Of a stretch of DNA of 64,000 nt, positions 44,552-53,843 are shown one piece after another. Within the stretch, counting starts at the first letter, position 1. Each line of letters opens with the position of its first letter. The notes beneath the pieces were generated by a model. The model was not told where the DNA came from and searched no databases. It was given only the letters and a program-made list of their open reading frames with translations. A program made the translations under genes and the position numbers. Source of the stretch: AM-2324 sp042091035 (GTDB lineage: Bacteria; Bacteroidota; Bacteroidia; Chitinophagales; Saprospiraceae); the NCBI GenBank assembly GCA_042091035.1, contig JBELIG010000002.1, positions 9,245 through 73,244 of the forward strand. The letters run 5' to 3'.

Positions 44552-45093
44552 TGCGTATTAAGAAAAGAATCTATTTCATCCACAGAAGGATTGGTTAAAG
44601 CAATAGTGCCTTCGGGGCTAATCAGAAATTTCTGAGGCACTTCATTTATTCCCCACACATCTGAAATTGGGCCATTAAAAAAACGAAGGCTTGTTGCCTT
44701 ATCAAAGATATGATAAGGCCAACTTAGACCATCCTTACGAATAGCATGCTTTAGTGCTGTTTCATCTTTATCTATAGCCACAGATACAATATCAAAGCCA
44801 GAGGCATTATTGAACGACTTTCCATTAAATTTTCTAAATAAATTGACTAGACTGGGATTTTCTCTCCTACAAGGTGCACACCATGAGCCCCAAAAATCTA
44901 CCAATACATATCTGCCCTTTAGCTGCTGAAGATCGAAAGCATTTCCATTCAATAATTCAGCGACTAAGTCAGGCGCCTTTTCTCCCTGATCTACATCCGG
45001 CTGAAAATAATAGGACCGTCCCAATATTAGTAATGCTATAAAAACTAAAGAGATAAGAGACCCTTTACTTTGCTTTTTCATATTTGATTGCAT
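44539..45093 (-). CDS. TlpA/ResA-type membrane-anchored thiol-disulfide oxidoreductase
   Basis: A 184-residue thioredoxin-fold protein with an N-terminal membrane helix (about 12-29) and the active site WCAPC (about 72-76) after the family segment RYVLVDFWGS. It is expected to face the periplasm and reduce or exchange disulfides of envelope proteins or cytochrome maturation factors. The start is uncertain between ATG 45093 and ATG 45081; both leave the anchor intact. It sits upstream of grpE with 72 bases between. Confidence 0.9.
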   Translation of the reverse strand: MQSNMKKQSKGSLISLVFIALLILGRSYYFQPDVDQGEKAPDLVAELLNGNAFDLQQLKGRYVLVDFWGSWCAPCRRENPSLVNLFRKFNGKSFNNASGFDIVSVAIDKDETALKHAIRKDGLSWPYHIFDKATSLRFFNGPISDVWGINEVPQKFLISPEGTIALTNPSVDEIDSFLNTHVSN

Positions 45094-45143
45094 TTAATTG
45101 CCTATTTGTAGTTATTTTCACGCTGCAAATTAAAAGAAAACTG

Positions 45144-45173
45144 TCCTGCTTTATATTTTATTTGATAGCAGGA
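45144..45173. repeat. Inverted repeat upstream of the flavin-reductase gene
   Basis: Seven-base perfect arms TCCTGCT (45144-45150) and AGCAGGA (45167-45173) with a 16-base AT-rich spacer, 16 bases before the ATG. It could be an operator or a leader hairpin. Confidence 0.35.
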
Positions 45174-45189
45174 TCTAAAAATAAGACAA

Positions 45190-46068
45190 ATGCTTAGAAT
45201 AGTACCTGAAGAAACAAAAACTAAAGACTTACATCAGTTTTTAGTAGGATCTATTGCTCCAAGACCTATTGCTTTTGTGAGTACAGTAGATGAGGAGGGA
45301 AATCCAAACCTTGCACCTTACTCGTTCTTCAATGCATTCAGCTCAAATCCACCAATTCTCGTTTTCTCCTCAAATAGAAGAGTTTTAAATAACACAACAA
45401 AAGATACCTTATCCAATGTCATGAACACAAAGGAGGTCGTTATTAATGTTGTCAATCACGACATAGTGCGACAGATGGCTGTAACATCGGTAGAATTTCC
45501 TTCTAATATCAATGAGTTTGAGAAGGCTGGTTTGAATACAATTCCATCTGAAAAAGTAAGGCCTTTTCGCGTTAAGGAAAGTCCGGTCCAAATGGAGTGT
45601 AAAGTCAAGGAAATCATAACCCTTGGAGATCATGGAGGAGCGGGACACCTAATCCTTTGTGAAGTGGTACTGATGCATATTGCTGAGCATGTTGTAGATG
45701 AAAACAATAGGATCAATCCCCACAAACTTGATCTGATGGGAAGACTTGGAAGGGCCTACTATGTGAGAGCGAGTGGAGATGCTATACAAACTATTGTTCA
45801 AAGTGTGACAGAAATAACTATCGGCTTTGACAAACTACCTGCTAAAATACAGACGAGTACTGTACTTAGAGGAAATGAACTCGGCATGCTTGCAGGGATA
45901 AAAACTATTCCATCACAAGAAGCTATTGAAACTGCCAAATCTGACCCATCTGTCAAGAAATTAATAGACGGAACAAATCATACAGAAGCGATACATACCT
46001 ATATAGCTGAATTGCTTAAGGATCCAAAAAACAACCTTGAAAAAGCGGCAGCTATTGCTTGGATTTAG
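45190..46068 (+). CDS. Flavin reductase-like FMN-binding protein
   Basis: A 292-residue protein of the flavin-reductase/DIM6-NTAB family; the FMN-binding split-barrel segment is GSIAPRPIAFVSTVDEEGNPNLAPYSFFNAF (about 20-50). An extra C-terminal helical part (about 200-292) goes beyond the usual barrel of about 200 residues, as in some Bacteroidota homologues. Reaction partner unknown. It is convergent with folA, and their stop codons overlap. Confidence 0.9.
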   Translation: MLRIVPEETKTKDLHQFLVGSIAPRPIAFVSTVDEEGNPNLAPYSFFNAFSSNPPILVFSSNRRVLNNTTKDTLSNVMNTKEVVINVVNHDIVRQMAVTSVEFPSNINEFEKAGLNTIPSEKVRPFRVKESPVQMECKVKEIITLGDHGGAGHLILCEVVLMHIAEHVVDENNRINPHKLDLMGRLGRAYYVRASGDAIQTIVQSVTEITIGFDKLPAKIQTSTVLRGNELGMLAGIKTIPSQEAIETAKSDPSVKKLIDGTNHTEAIHTYIAELLKDPKNNLEKAAAIAWI

Positions 46069-46559
46069 GTCTTTCGAGTAAATACTTTAAATGTGTAGGC
46101 GTATTCATTTTTTTCGTCAGGCGAATGGTGTTCAGAGGATACCTGATCCCATTCCTCTGACTTGATCTCAGGAAAAAACACATCTCCTGGTACATCTAAA
46201 TCAACTTCTGTCAAATACAACTTATCCCAAAGGTGTACGGTCTGATCATAGATCAAACCTCCTCCAATAATAAACAACTCTTCTTCACCATTTGCCTTAG
46301 CTGCTTCAATACCCTCTTCTATCGAATTGAACACCAAAATATTCGAAGCCATAAAATATGGATTACGAGTGATCACAATATTAGTTCGCTTTGGCAAGGG
46401 GCGACCTATTGACTCAAAGCATTTCCTTCCCATGAGAATATTGTGCCCCAATGTGGTCTTTTTGAAATATTTGAAATCTGATGGCAAATACCAAGGGATG
46501 CCATTATCCTTTCCGATTACATTTCCTTTGGAAACCGCAACAATTGCACTAATTCTCAT
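46065..46559 (-). CDS. folA: Dihydrofolate reductase
   Basis: Reduces dihydrofolate to tetrahydrofolate with NADPH. The 164 residues show the N-terminal SAIVAVSKGNVIGKDNGIPW with the substrate loop, LPSDFKYFKKTTLGHNILMGRKCFESIG with the NADPH-contacting region, and the catalytic acid in the D-F segment SDFKYF. Its start overlaps the end of mrdA by 11 bases, so it is translated from the mre/mrd transcript. This position is usually held by rodA. Confidence 0.97.
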   Translation of the reverse strand: MRISAIVAVSKGNVIGKDNGIPWYLPSDFKYFKKTTLGHNILMGRKCFESIGRPLPKRTNIVITRNPYFMASNILVFNSIEEGIEAAKANGEEELFIIGGGLIYDQTVHLWDKLYLTEVDLDVPGDVFFPEIKSEEWDQVSSEHHSPDEKNEYAYTFKVFTRKT

Positions 46560-48423
46560 CTGTAGCTTCTGTTTCTTTAATTAATATACTGTTAATTATT
46601 CTTTCTTCGACCCACTTCTTTTGCTTAGAGATTTCCCCATTTGTATACTTCTCCATTATTAAACCAGCAATGGGTGCAGCAAAAGTTCCACCTCCTCCTG
46701 CATTTTCAACATATACAGCCACAGCAATTTTTGGACGTTCAGTTGGGGAAAAGCCAATAAAGGTAGAATGATCCTCCCCAAACTTATTTTGAACAGTACC
46801 AGTTTTTCCCGCAATCGGAGTGAAATTATTTTGTGCCTGCCTACCAGTTCCTGCCTGAACAACTAACTTCATACCATCCACCACATGCTCAAAATGTTGT
46901 TTATCTATAGAAGACTGGAATACAGCTATACTGTCTTTAGGAAAATCTAAACTTGTATTTTCAAAACGTTTTACAAGATGTGGAGTTTTGTAATAGCCCC
47001 TATTCCCCAGCAGACAGGACATATTTGCCATCTGTAGTGTAGTTAATAAAAGTTCTCCTTGGCCAATACCTAAAGAGATAATAAAGGTAGAATACCATTT
47101 ATTTTTTCCATAGATCTTATTGTAGAAAGCTGCATTCGGCACCTTGCCGTCCTCTTCGCCGGGAAGATCTACACCCAACTCTTGACCTAAGCCAAATTCT
47201 CTCATATATGTGTAGAATTTGTCTAGGTTGGCTTCGTCATTACTAGATCCTCCTTTATCGATTATCTTCTGGAAGGTATGCCAGAAATAAGTATTACAAG
47301 AAAATTGGATCGCACGCCCTATATTATGAGTAGGAGGGTGATTTCTACATTTACCTACAAAATTGTTGTAAGAATAATAGCCTGGGCAAGGTATGTATTG
47401 ATCATGGGATATTACGCCTTCCTGCATCCCAACAAGACCTACTAACATTTTATGTGTAGAACCTGGTGGATATTGCGCGGACAATGACCTATTGAAGAAT
47501 AGATTATTCGGATTTTTATTGAGCTTTTGGAAGTTCTTACCCCGCTCCTTAGAAATTGTTAAAAGGCCTGGATCATAAGAGGGCGATGAAAGCATGCACA
47601 GGATTTCTCCAGTTTCTGGTTCTATAGCTACAACAGCACCTTTCTTGCCATTCATAAGAGTTTCCGCATATGCCTGCAATTCAAGGTCAATAGAAGTATG
47701 AATATCAGCACCTGATATCGGGTCATAATTCATTGCTCCTTCCTTATAATCTCCTACTTCCCTTCCGAGTCTATCCTTGAATACCACACGCTGCCCTTTT
47801 TCACCTTTTAGGTAAGGTTCATAGGTAGACTCTAATCCATCACTTCCTATATAATCCCCTGACTCATATATCCTAATACCTTCTTCATCAAAATTATCAT
47901 CTGCATCCACCTCTGCTCGATTGACTTCTCTTATATATCCTAATATATGAGCAGCTGAACTATGCGGATATCCTCTAACATTCCTTCTTTGTATCGAAAA
48001 ACCTGGAAATTCATGCAAACTTTCTTTTAGTGCTGTGATTTGAGCGGAAGAAATCGTGCTCAAGAAAGTAAAAGGAATTCTCTTGCTAAACCGTTCATTT
48101 CTAAAATCAATATCCATTCGCTTCTCAAACTCTGCTCTACTAATTCCTAAAAATTCGCAAAACCGGAGCGTATCCATAGTGGGCTCAAGAAAGTTGTAGG
48201 TTACCTTGATATCATATACTTGTTCATTGACAACCATCAACTCCCCATTTCTATCGTAAATCAAACCCCGAGCAGGATAGATCTCTATATTATCTGTAAC
48301 CGTAGAAACTGCTCTATTTGGGATAGACTCATCCAAAACCTGCAAGTAGAAAGCATTCACTATTAGAACTACAGCGAATACAAAGAATATGATTTGGATG
48401 ACTATGCTACGATTATTGGTCAC
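46549..48423 (-). CDS. mrdA: Penicillin-binding protein 2 (transpeptidase)
   Basis: Peptidoglycan transpeptidase of the elongation (rod) complex, anchored in the inner membrane. The 624 residues have an N-terminal helix (about 8-25), a dimerisation/pedestal domain (about 40-240), and the transpeptidase domain with SxxK in PPGSTHKM (about 325), SCN (about 380) and KTGT (about 545). It is preceded by mreBCD and followed by overlapping folA. The partner glycosyltransferase rodA is not in the window. Confidence 0.97.
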   Translation of the reverse strand: MTNNRSIVIQIIFFVFAVVLIVNAFYLQVLDESIPNRAVSTVTDNIEIYPARGLIYDRNGELMVVNEQVYDIKVTYNFLEPTMDTLRFCEFLGISRAEFEKRMDIDFRNERFSKRIPFTFLSTISSAQITALKESLHEFPGFSIQRRNVRGYPHSSAAHILGYIREVNRAEVDADDNFDEEGIRIYESGDYIGSDGLESTYEPYLKGEKGQRVVFKDRLGREVGDYKEGAMNYDPISGADIHTSIDLELQAYAETLMNGKKGAVVAIEPETGEILCMLSSPSYDPGLLTISKERGKNFQKLNKNPNNLFFNRSLSAQYPPGSTHKMLVGLVGMQEGVISHDQYIPCPGYYSYNNFVGKCRNHPPTHNIGRAIQFSCNTYFWHTFQKIIDKGGSSNDEANLDKFYTYMREFGLGQELGVDLPGEEDGKVPNAAFYNKIYGKNKWYSTFIISLGIGQGELLLTTLQMANMSCLLGNRGYYKTPHLVKRFENTSLDFPKDSIAVFQSSIDKQHFEHVVDGMKLVVQAGTGRQAQNNFTPIAGKTGTVQNKFGEDHSTFIGFSPTERPKIAVAVYVENAGGGGTFAAPIAGLIMEKYTNGEISKQKKWVEERIINSILIKETEATDEN

Positions 48424-48437
48424 TTCTATTCTATTTT

Positions 48438-48965
48438 TTAGTCTTGTGGATCAAAAATAATCTGGAAGAATGCAACCAACATGAACGAAACAATCATCGA
48501 ACCGATGGTATTTAAAAGTATAGGTACAATGTATACTGGAGCAAAGAACTGCAGCGAAAAATAAAATACATGATGTAGAAATAACATTATTGCGGAATAC
48601 TGTAAAAACCATCGTATTGAATATCGTTTAGCATTTGGACTATAGGAGACATTATAACCTCCTCTTGGCTCTAAAAAATTCAACACAAAGGAGCGCGTAT
48701 AAGCAACAAAAACTGCTGCGCCAGCATGCATCCCAAAAGAGGAATACAAATAATCTATCATAAGCCCCATTGTAAAACCTAAAGCCGTAACTAAAGGAAC
48801 TGGGGTTTTAATCGGCAATAAGATTATGAATAAAGGATAGATCATTGGATGGACATAGCTTAGAACGCCTCTTTCAAATTCAATATTTTGGATAACTAGC
48901 ACCTGTGCAATGAACAGACCTATAAACCTAAATATATGAGGAAGTGTATTGCTATTCATTTTCAA
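48438..48965 (-). CDS. mreD: Rod-shape protein MreD
   Basis: A 175-residue inner-membrane protein of the rod-shape complex with about five hydrophobic helices (for example YPLFIILLPIKTPVPLVTALG and MLFLHHVFYFSLQFFAPVYIV). The family is poorly conserved; the assignment rests on size, topology and its place between mreC and mrdA. Its start overlaps mreC by 14 bases. Confidence 0.92.
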   Translation of the reverse strand: MKMNSNTLPHIFRFIGLFIAQVLVIQNIEFERGVLSYVHPMIYPLFIILLPIKTPVPLVTALGFTMGLMIDYLYSSFGMHAGAAVFVAYTRSFVLNFLEPRGGYNVSYSPNAKRYSIRWFLQYSAIMLFLHHVFYFSLQFFAPVYIVPILLNTIGSMIVSFMLVAFFQIIFDPQD

Positions 48966-49779
48966 TAATTATTAACAAGCTATCAAGTTCTTCAGCCTGC
49001 TGATCTTCCAGCACGTAGACAACCTCCAAGTTATTCATATCATTGAATAACTGAACCTGTATTGTATAAGAGTTTGAACCCTGGCTTAGGGAAATATCTT
49101 GTACTTTCCCCACATCTAATCCTACAGGAAAGTGCCTTGAATAGCCAGATGTTTGGATAGTATCTCCGACCTCCACATCCGCATGCTTGGGTATATCCTC
49201 TAAAAAAACAACAGATGGATCTAAGCCAGTCCATTTTAGATTTCCAAAAAATGCTGCATGTTTGATCGTGCAGGAGACTTGAGATTGTCTATGTAATATT
49301 GACATTACCGTAGAAAAATTATTAGATACATCTCGAACTACACCAATTATACCATCATCAGTAACTACGCCCATACGAGGATATACACCTTGATTTGAGC
49401 CTTTATTGATTGTTATAAAATTATTACTTTTAATTGTACTATTTTGAATAACTCGAGCTGCTTTATATGAAAAGCTTGTATCCACAGCAAGTGTATCAGT
49501 CAATTCAATTTCTTCGAGCAATGAAATCAAATACAAATTTTGAGTCCTTAAATCACGGACAACGGTTGCTAGAGAGTCTAGCTCTTTATGTGCACCGTAT
49601 ATCTCGCCAACTCTGTGCGTAAATGAATTAACTCTTCCGTTAAGATTACCGGAAGAGTTAAGAAAAATCTCTTTTTGAGAATCGTTGTAGTTGACCAACA
49701 TGAATATGCATATACCTTCTAGGAGTAAGAAAAGTACGAAACTCCCATATCTAAGCAGATAAAGTATAAGGTTACGCAT
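48952..49779 (-). CDS. mreC: Rod-shape protein MreC
   Basis: A 275-residue bitopic protein: membrane helix at about 10-30, coiled coil at about 55-90, then two beta domains with NFITINKGSNQGVYPRMGVV and FSTVMSILHRQSQVSCTIK. It scaffolds the elongasome in the periplasm. It lies 38 bases after mreB and overlaps mreD. Length is typical for Bacteroidota. Confidence 0.96.
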   Translation of the reverse strand: MRNLILYLLRYGSFVLFLLLEGICIFMLVNYNDSQKEIFLNSSGNLNGRVNSFTHRVGEIYGAHKELDSLATVVRDLRTQNLYLISLLEEIELTDTLAVDTSFSYKAARVIQNSTIKSNNFITINKGSNQGVYPRMGVVTDDGIIGVVRDVSNNFSTVMSILHRQSQVSCTIKHAAFFGNLKWTGLDPSVVFLEDIPKHADVEVGDTIQTSGYSRHFPVGLDVGKVQDISLSQGSNSYTIQVQLFNDMNNLEVVYVLEDQQAEELDSLLIIIENE

Positions 49780-49817
49780 AGCTAGTAAATATTATTCTCT
49801 TTCTTGAAATCCGTTTG

Positions 49818-50849
49818 TCAGTTATTTCTGCGATCGATCAAGAAGGTGAATCGATCTGTATTTTTAAGGGCAATCCCCGTACCTCGAACTACAGCTCTTA
49901 ATGGGTCTTCTGCGACATGAACTGGTAATTTTGTCTTAGAAGAAATTCGCTTATCAAGTCCACGCAATAATGCACCTCCACCAGTCAGATACAAGCCAGT
50001 TTGATAAATATCGGACGCCAACTCAGGAGGAGTGGCTTCTAAAGCCTTCATAATCGCATCCTCTACCTTGGAAATTGACTTATCCAATGACTCTGCAACT
50101 TCTTTAAATGTTACATAAATCTGTTTAGGAATTCCTGTCATAAGATCCCTGCCATTGACAGCAAGATCTTCTGGCGGTGATTCTAACTCAGTCAATGCCG
50201 AACCTACTTTTATTTTGATTTGTTCAGCAGTACGTTCACCGATCAATAGATTATGCTGCTTCTTAAGATAATTCATTATGTCGAGTGTAAACTCATCCCC
50301 TGCAATTCTGATGGACTGATCACATACTATTCCAGAAAGGGCAATTACAGCAATTTCTGTAGTACCTCCGCCTATATCAATTATCATATTCCCGACTGGC
50401 TCCTCAACATCAAGACCTATACCTAATGCTGCTGCCATAGGCTCATAAATAAGATAGGTTTCTTTAGAATCTACATGATCAGCAGAATCAAATACAGCTC
50501 TTTTTTCTACCTCTGTAATACCAGAGGGGATGCAGATAACCATCTTCATGTGCGAGAAGAAACTTCTTCTAGCTGTTATCATATTGATGAAACCTTTGAT
50601 CATCTTTTCTGCTGCATCAAAATCTGCAATAACACCATCTTTAAGTGGGCGTACTGTCTCTATATTACCATGGGTTTTTTCATGCATAAGCATAGCACGT
50701 TGACCCACCGCTACTGTCTCTCTTGTTCTTCTATTGAGTGCAATAATCGATGGTTGATCGATAAGCACTTCACCATCTTGGATTACAAGCGTATTCGCTG
50801 TACCCAGATCAATGGCTATTTCCTGTGAAAAAAATTTGAATAATTTCAT
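49818..50849 (-). CDS. mreB: Rod-shape actin homologue MreB
   Basis: A 343-residue actin-like ATPase that forms filaments under the inner membrane and guides wall elongation. Phosphate loops are visible as AIDLGTANTLV (about 12-22) and IDIGGGTTEIAVIAL (about 157-171); the adenosine region is YLTGGGALLRGLDK. First gene of mreB-mreC-mreD-mrdA-folA. Confidence 0.98.
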   Translation of the reverse strand: MKLFKFFSQEIAIDLGTANTLVIQDGEVLIDQPSIIALNRRTRETVAVGQRAMLMHEKTHGNIETVRPLKDGVIADFDAAEKMIKGFINMITARRSFFSHMKMVICIPSGITEVEKRAVFDSADHVDSKETYLIYEPMAAALGIGLDVEEPVGNMIIDIGGGTTEIAVIALSGIVCDQSIRIAGDEFTLDIMNYLKKQHNLLIGERTAEQIKIKVGSALTELESPPEDLAVNGRDLMTGIPKQIYVTFKEVAESLDKSISKVEDAIMKALEATPPELASDIYQTGLYLTGGGALLRGLDKRISSKTKLPVHVAEDPLRAVVRGTGIALKNTDRFTFLIDRRNN

Positions 50850-51003
50850 TAATTACCTTGGTAGTTCTCGGAATTTTTAAATAATTAGGATGTATTATTC
50901 TTTAATAACATCTATTAAATCCGTTAACACTAAACATACGAAAGAAATAGGAAAAAATTAAAATATAGTAAGTAAATAAAAGGATTCTAGAACGACACTA
51001 CTA

Positions 51004-52284
51004 TTAGTTTTCCGAATCATCGCCGACAATAACAATATCGAAGTCCTTTGCATTTAAATATTTATTTGCTACTTCTCTTAAATCTTCTGCCTGTATTTGG
51101 TTAACTCTTTTTATCAACTTTTCAAATAAACTAAAATCCAAACCATCTGATAAATAAGATTTAGCAACCTCACCTGCATTGAACGGTCCATCCAACATTG
51201 AAAGGAAACCTCCCATCAAATAGTTTTTTAACATCAACAATTCTTGCTCACTAACTAGTTCAGTCTTAAGAATATTCATTTCTTTATTGATCTCGTCAAC
51301 AACTTGGTTTACATTCTCACTGCTAGCCTCAGAACCCACATAAAAATAGCCATCGTGCTTAAAAGTATCTAGAGAAGAATAAATGTTGTAGGTCAATCCC
51401 TTTTCCTCTCGTATATTCATCATCAGCCTTGATCCAAAATACCCCCCGAATAGATTATTGAGAACATACATGTCATTATAATCCTTGTGCTCTTTTGAAA
51501 AAAGCCGGTACCCCATTCTAAGCGAAGCTTGTACATCTGATTTCACAGGAACAACTAAACGAGAAGGACTTGAATATACCTCAGGTAATAGGACCTTAGA
51601 ATTTGGCCCAGATTTCATTTTTCCAGCTATAAATTCCTCTACAAGATCAATCTCCTCCTGACCTACTTTCCCAGTCAAAAATATCTGACAATTTCCACTA
51701 ACATAAAATTGTTGATAGTGGCTTAGTAAATCTGCCCTAGTTATGTTATCAAACAACTGGGCAGTGCTGTTATATCCATAAGGATGTTCTTTCCCGTATA
51801 TTTGTTCAGTCAATGTGCGGTAAGAAAGTACATCCGTACGCTCAAGATCAACTTTTAATTTTTGTTTTGAATTTTGCTTCCATCCATCGAGTTCTTTTTC
51901 TGGAAAAACAGGATCAAATAGCACCTCTGAAAGGATAGGCAGAATTTCTTTAAAATAACGCTTCAGACAATAAAAACCTATGGTATTATCATCGAGATTA
52001 AAGGTACTCTCAATATAGGTTCCAAAGAAATCAACACGTTCCGATATTTCATGATTACTCATTGTCGAAGTACCCTCCTTAAGCATCTCCTGAGTGGCTC
52101 TTGAAGCAACATTTTTTAATTCTACTGGTCTTCCAGCATTGAAAACGACTTCAAGCTTAAGCACATCTTGTGTACCTGAGTTAAGGCAATGAACTTTGAT
52201 CCCGTTTGATAATTCAACTGTTTTAACATTAGGTATGATAATCTCACTGATATTCTTAATCTCTGGCACTCTACTTCTATCCAC
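51004..52284 (-). CDS. M16 (pitrilysin/MPP-like) family protein lacking the zinc site
   Basis: A 426-residue M16B-fold protein. The segment where active members have HxxEH reads VASRATQEMLKEGTS, so both zinc histidines and the catalytic glutamate are missing. The C-terminal R/Y substrate-contact pair is kept (REEKGLTYNIYS). It resembles the non-catalytic subunit of two-chain M16B peptidases. No catalytic partner lies next to it. No signal peptide is evident, suggesting a cytoplasmic or partner-dependent role. It lies between mreB and dnaN with its own start region. Confidence 0.9.
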   Translation of the reverse strand: MDRSRVPEIKNISEIIIPNVKTVELSNGIKVHCLNSGTQDVLKLEVVFNAGRPVELKNVASRATQEMLKEGTSTMSNHEISERVDFFGTYIESTFNLDDNTIGFYCLKRYFKEILPILSEVLFDPVFPEKELDGWKQNSKQKLKVDLERTDVLSYRTLTEQIYGKEHPYGYNSTAQLFDNITRADLLSHYQQFYVSGNCQIFLTGKVGQEEIDLVEEFIAGKMKSGPNSKVLLPEVYSSPSRLVVPVKSDVQASLRMGYRLFSKEHKDYNDMYVLNNLFGGYFGSRLMMNIREEKGLTYNIYSSLDTFKHDGYFYVGSEASSENVNQVVDEINKEMNILKTELVSEQELLMLKNYLMGGFLSMLDGPFNAGEVAKSYLSDGLDFSLFEKLIKRVNQIQAEDLREVANKYLNAKDFDIVIVGDDSEN

Positions 52285-52323
52285 GCTGCTTTATTTTGGC
52301 CTTAAACAATCATTTAAAGCTTA

Positions 52324-52349
52324 TTTTTGTTGAGATATTTCAACAAAAA
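52324..52349. repeat. Inverted repeat upstream of the M16-like gene
   Basis: Ten-base perfect arms TTTTTGTTGA (52324-52333) and TCAACAAAAA (52340-52349) with a six-base spacer, 40 bases before the minus-strand start. It could be an operator or an early-transcript hairpin. Confidence 0.45.
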
Positions 52350-52406
52350 GACTATTTCTTTGTAATTAAATCACAAATTTAGAACAAATACCCTTTAATG
52401 TTTTGT

Positions 52407-52415
52407 TTATCCACA
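52407..52415 (+). promoter_or_regulatory. DnaA-box consensus upstream of dnaN
   Basis: TTATCCACA is a perfect match to the consensus DnaA-binding 9-mer, in the 224-base region between the divergent M16-like gene and dnaN. A single box suggests dnaN regulation more than an origin. Confidence 0.5.
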
Positions 52416-52456
52416 AAATGTTGGGAAAAATAAGTACTCAAATCAAAGCTTTAGCT

Positions 52457-52464
52457 TAAGTTTG
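52457..52464 (+). promoter_or_regulatory. -7 element upstream of dnaN
   Basis: TAAGTTTG matches TAnnTTTG exactly, 44 bases before the dnaN ATG. The -33 element is not clear. Confidence 0.45.
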
Positions 52465-52508
52465 TATTTTAGCTATTTCTGCTGAGATCACAATTAAAAT
52501 AAACCAAA

Positions 52509-53624
52509 ATGAGATTTAGCGTATCTTCTTCAGATCTACTTAAAAAATTACAAGTAACAGGAGGAGCCATTGGTTCAAACCCGGTTTTGCCAATACTTGA
52601 AGATTTTTTATTTACGATTAAGGGAAATCAACTGATCATAACAGCTACTGATCTTGAAACAGCCATAACTACCCAAATGGATGTTGAGGCTGATAAAGAC
52701 GGTTCAGTTGCCGTACCAGCCAAAATACTATTAGAGACATTAAAAGCCCTTCCGCAGCAACCTATTACTGTTGAAGTAGATGAAAGTAATTTTAACATAG
52801 AAATTACCTCTTCTTACGGTAAATACAAACTTGCTGGTGAAAATGGAGAGGAATTTCCAACAATTCCAGAAGCAGAAGGACCTGCAGCTTTATCTATTCC
52901 AGGGCACAAACTAACCCAAGGTATAAACAAAACAATTTTTGCGACTAGTAATGATGAACTACGTCCAGCAATGACTGGTGTTTATTTTCAGTTAGAAAAT
53001 AATGAATTGACGCTTGTTGCTACTGATGCGCACAAATTGGTGAAATACACGTTTAAAGAACTTGACATCACCTCTGGGTCATCTTTTATTGTTCCCAAAA
53101 AAGCCCTAAATCTACTAAAGGGAATTGTAGGTAATTCCGATTTAATAGAACTTAAATACAATGGGTCAAATGTTTTCTTTGAATCAGAGCACACCAAATT
53201 AAGCTGTCGTCTGATCGATGAGAATTATCCAAACTACAGGGCGGTGATCCCACAAAATAATCCGAACAACCTACATGCTAATCGTCAGGATCTACAGAAT
53301 TCCTTGAAACGGATAGCAATCTATGCTAATAAAACAACAAACCAAGTAGTTCTAAACATCAATAATGATGATATGAACATATCAGCTCAGGATCTCGATT
53401 TTTCTAATGAGGCATCTGAGAAACTTAGTTGTTCTTACGAGGGAGATCCACTTACTATAGGCTTCAACGCAAAATTCCTAATAGAAATGCTAGGAGTGCT
53501 TGAAACCGATGAAATTAAAATGGAATTATCTTCTCCAACAACTGCAGGAATATTACTTCCGGCTGAAGAACTCGAAGACGAAAGTATACTTATGCTTGTC
53601 ATGCCTGTCATGTTAAGTGTTTGA
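52509..53624 (+). CDS. dnaN: DNA polymerase III sliding clamp (beta subunit)
   Basis: Ring-shaped processivity factor for replication. The 371 residues show three similar domains, with landmarks FLFTIKGNQLIITATDLE, the middle DELRPAMTGVYFQLE and LTLVATDAHKL, and a C-terminal hydrophobic-pocket end LMLVMPVML. dnaA is not adjacent, unlike in many other bacteria. A DnaA box and a -7 element precede it, and a terminator follows. Confidence 0.98.
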   Translation: MRFSVSSSDLLKKLQVTGGAIGSNPVLPILEDFLFTIKGNQLIITATDLETAITTQMDVEADKDGSVAVPAKILLETLKALPQQPITVEVDESNFNIEITSSYGKYKLAGENGEEFPTIPEAEGPAALSIPGHKLTQGINKTIFATSNDELRPAMTGVYFQLENNELTLVATDAHKLVKYTFKELDITSGSSFIVPKKALNLLKGIVGNSDLIELKYNGSNVFFESEHTKLSCRLIDENYPNYRAVIPQNNPNNLHANRQDLQNSLKRIAIYANKTTNQVVLNINNDDMNISAQDLDFSNEASEKLSCSYEGDPLTIGFNAKFLIEMLGVLETDEIKMELSSPTTAGILLPAEELEDESILMLVMPVMLSV

Positions 53625-53633
53625 TAACAAATT

Positions 53634-53667
53634 AAAAAAAGGGAAAGCTAGTCTTTCCCTTTTTTTA
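53634..53667 (+). terminator. Terminator of dnaN
   Basis: Stem GGGAAAG / CTTTCCC (53641-53659) with a five-base loop, preceded by seven A and followed by eight T. Confidence 0.93.
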
Positions 53668-53743
53668 TTGCATTTGTCACAAATCATACCATACAAAACA
53701 ACGTTCTGATCATCAACATTTAACAAAGTGTTATCATACTTTA

Positions 53744-53779
53744 TTTGCTATTTTTTAACAATTAGATCTTATATTTTTG
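53744..53779 (+). promoter_or_regulatory. Promoter-like element before the tandem lipoproteins
   Basis: TTTG (53744-53747) and TATTTTTG (53772-53779), an exact -7 match, but with 24 bases between instead of 19-21. Placed 64 bases before the first lipoprotein ATG. Confidence 0.4.
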
Positions 53780-53843
53780 TGTTTCGTACAATACCAATTA
53801 ACGTCTCAATGTTTTAGAATAAGTATCCAAAATCATTGAACGT

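Noticed and set aside
52285..52508. Chromosomal origin of replication at dnaN
   Set aside because: Only one perfect DnaA box is seen, dnaA is not adjacent, and GC skew cannot be measured here; kept only as a regulatory-site finding.
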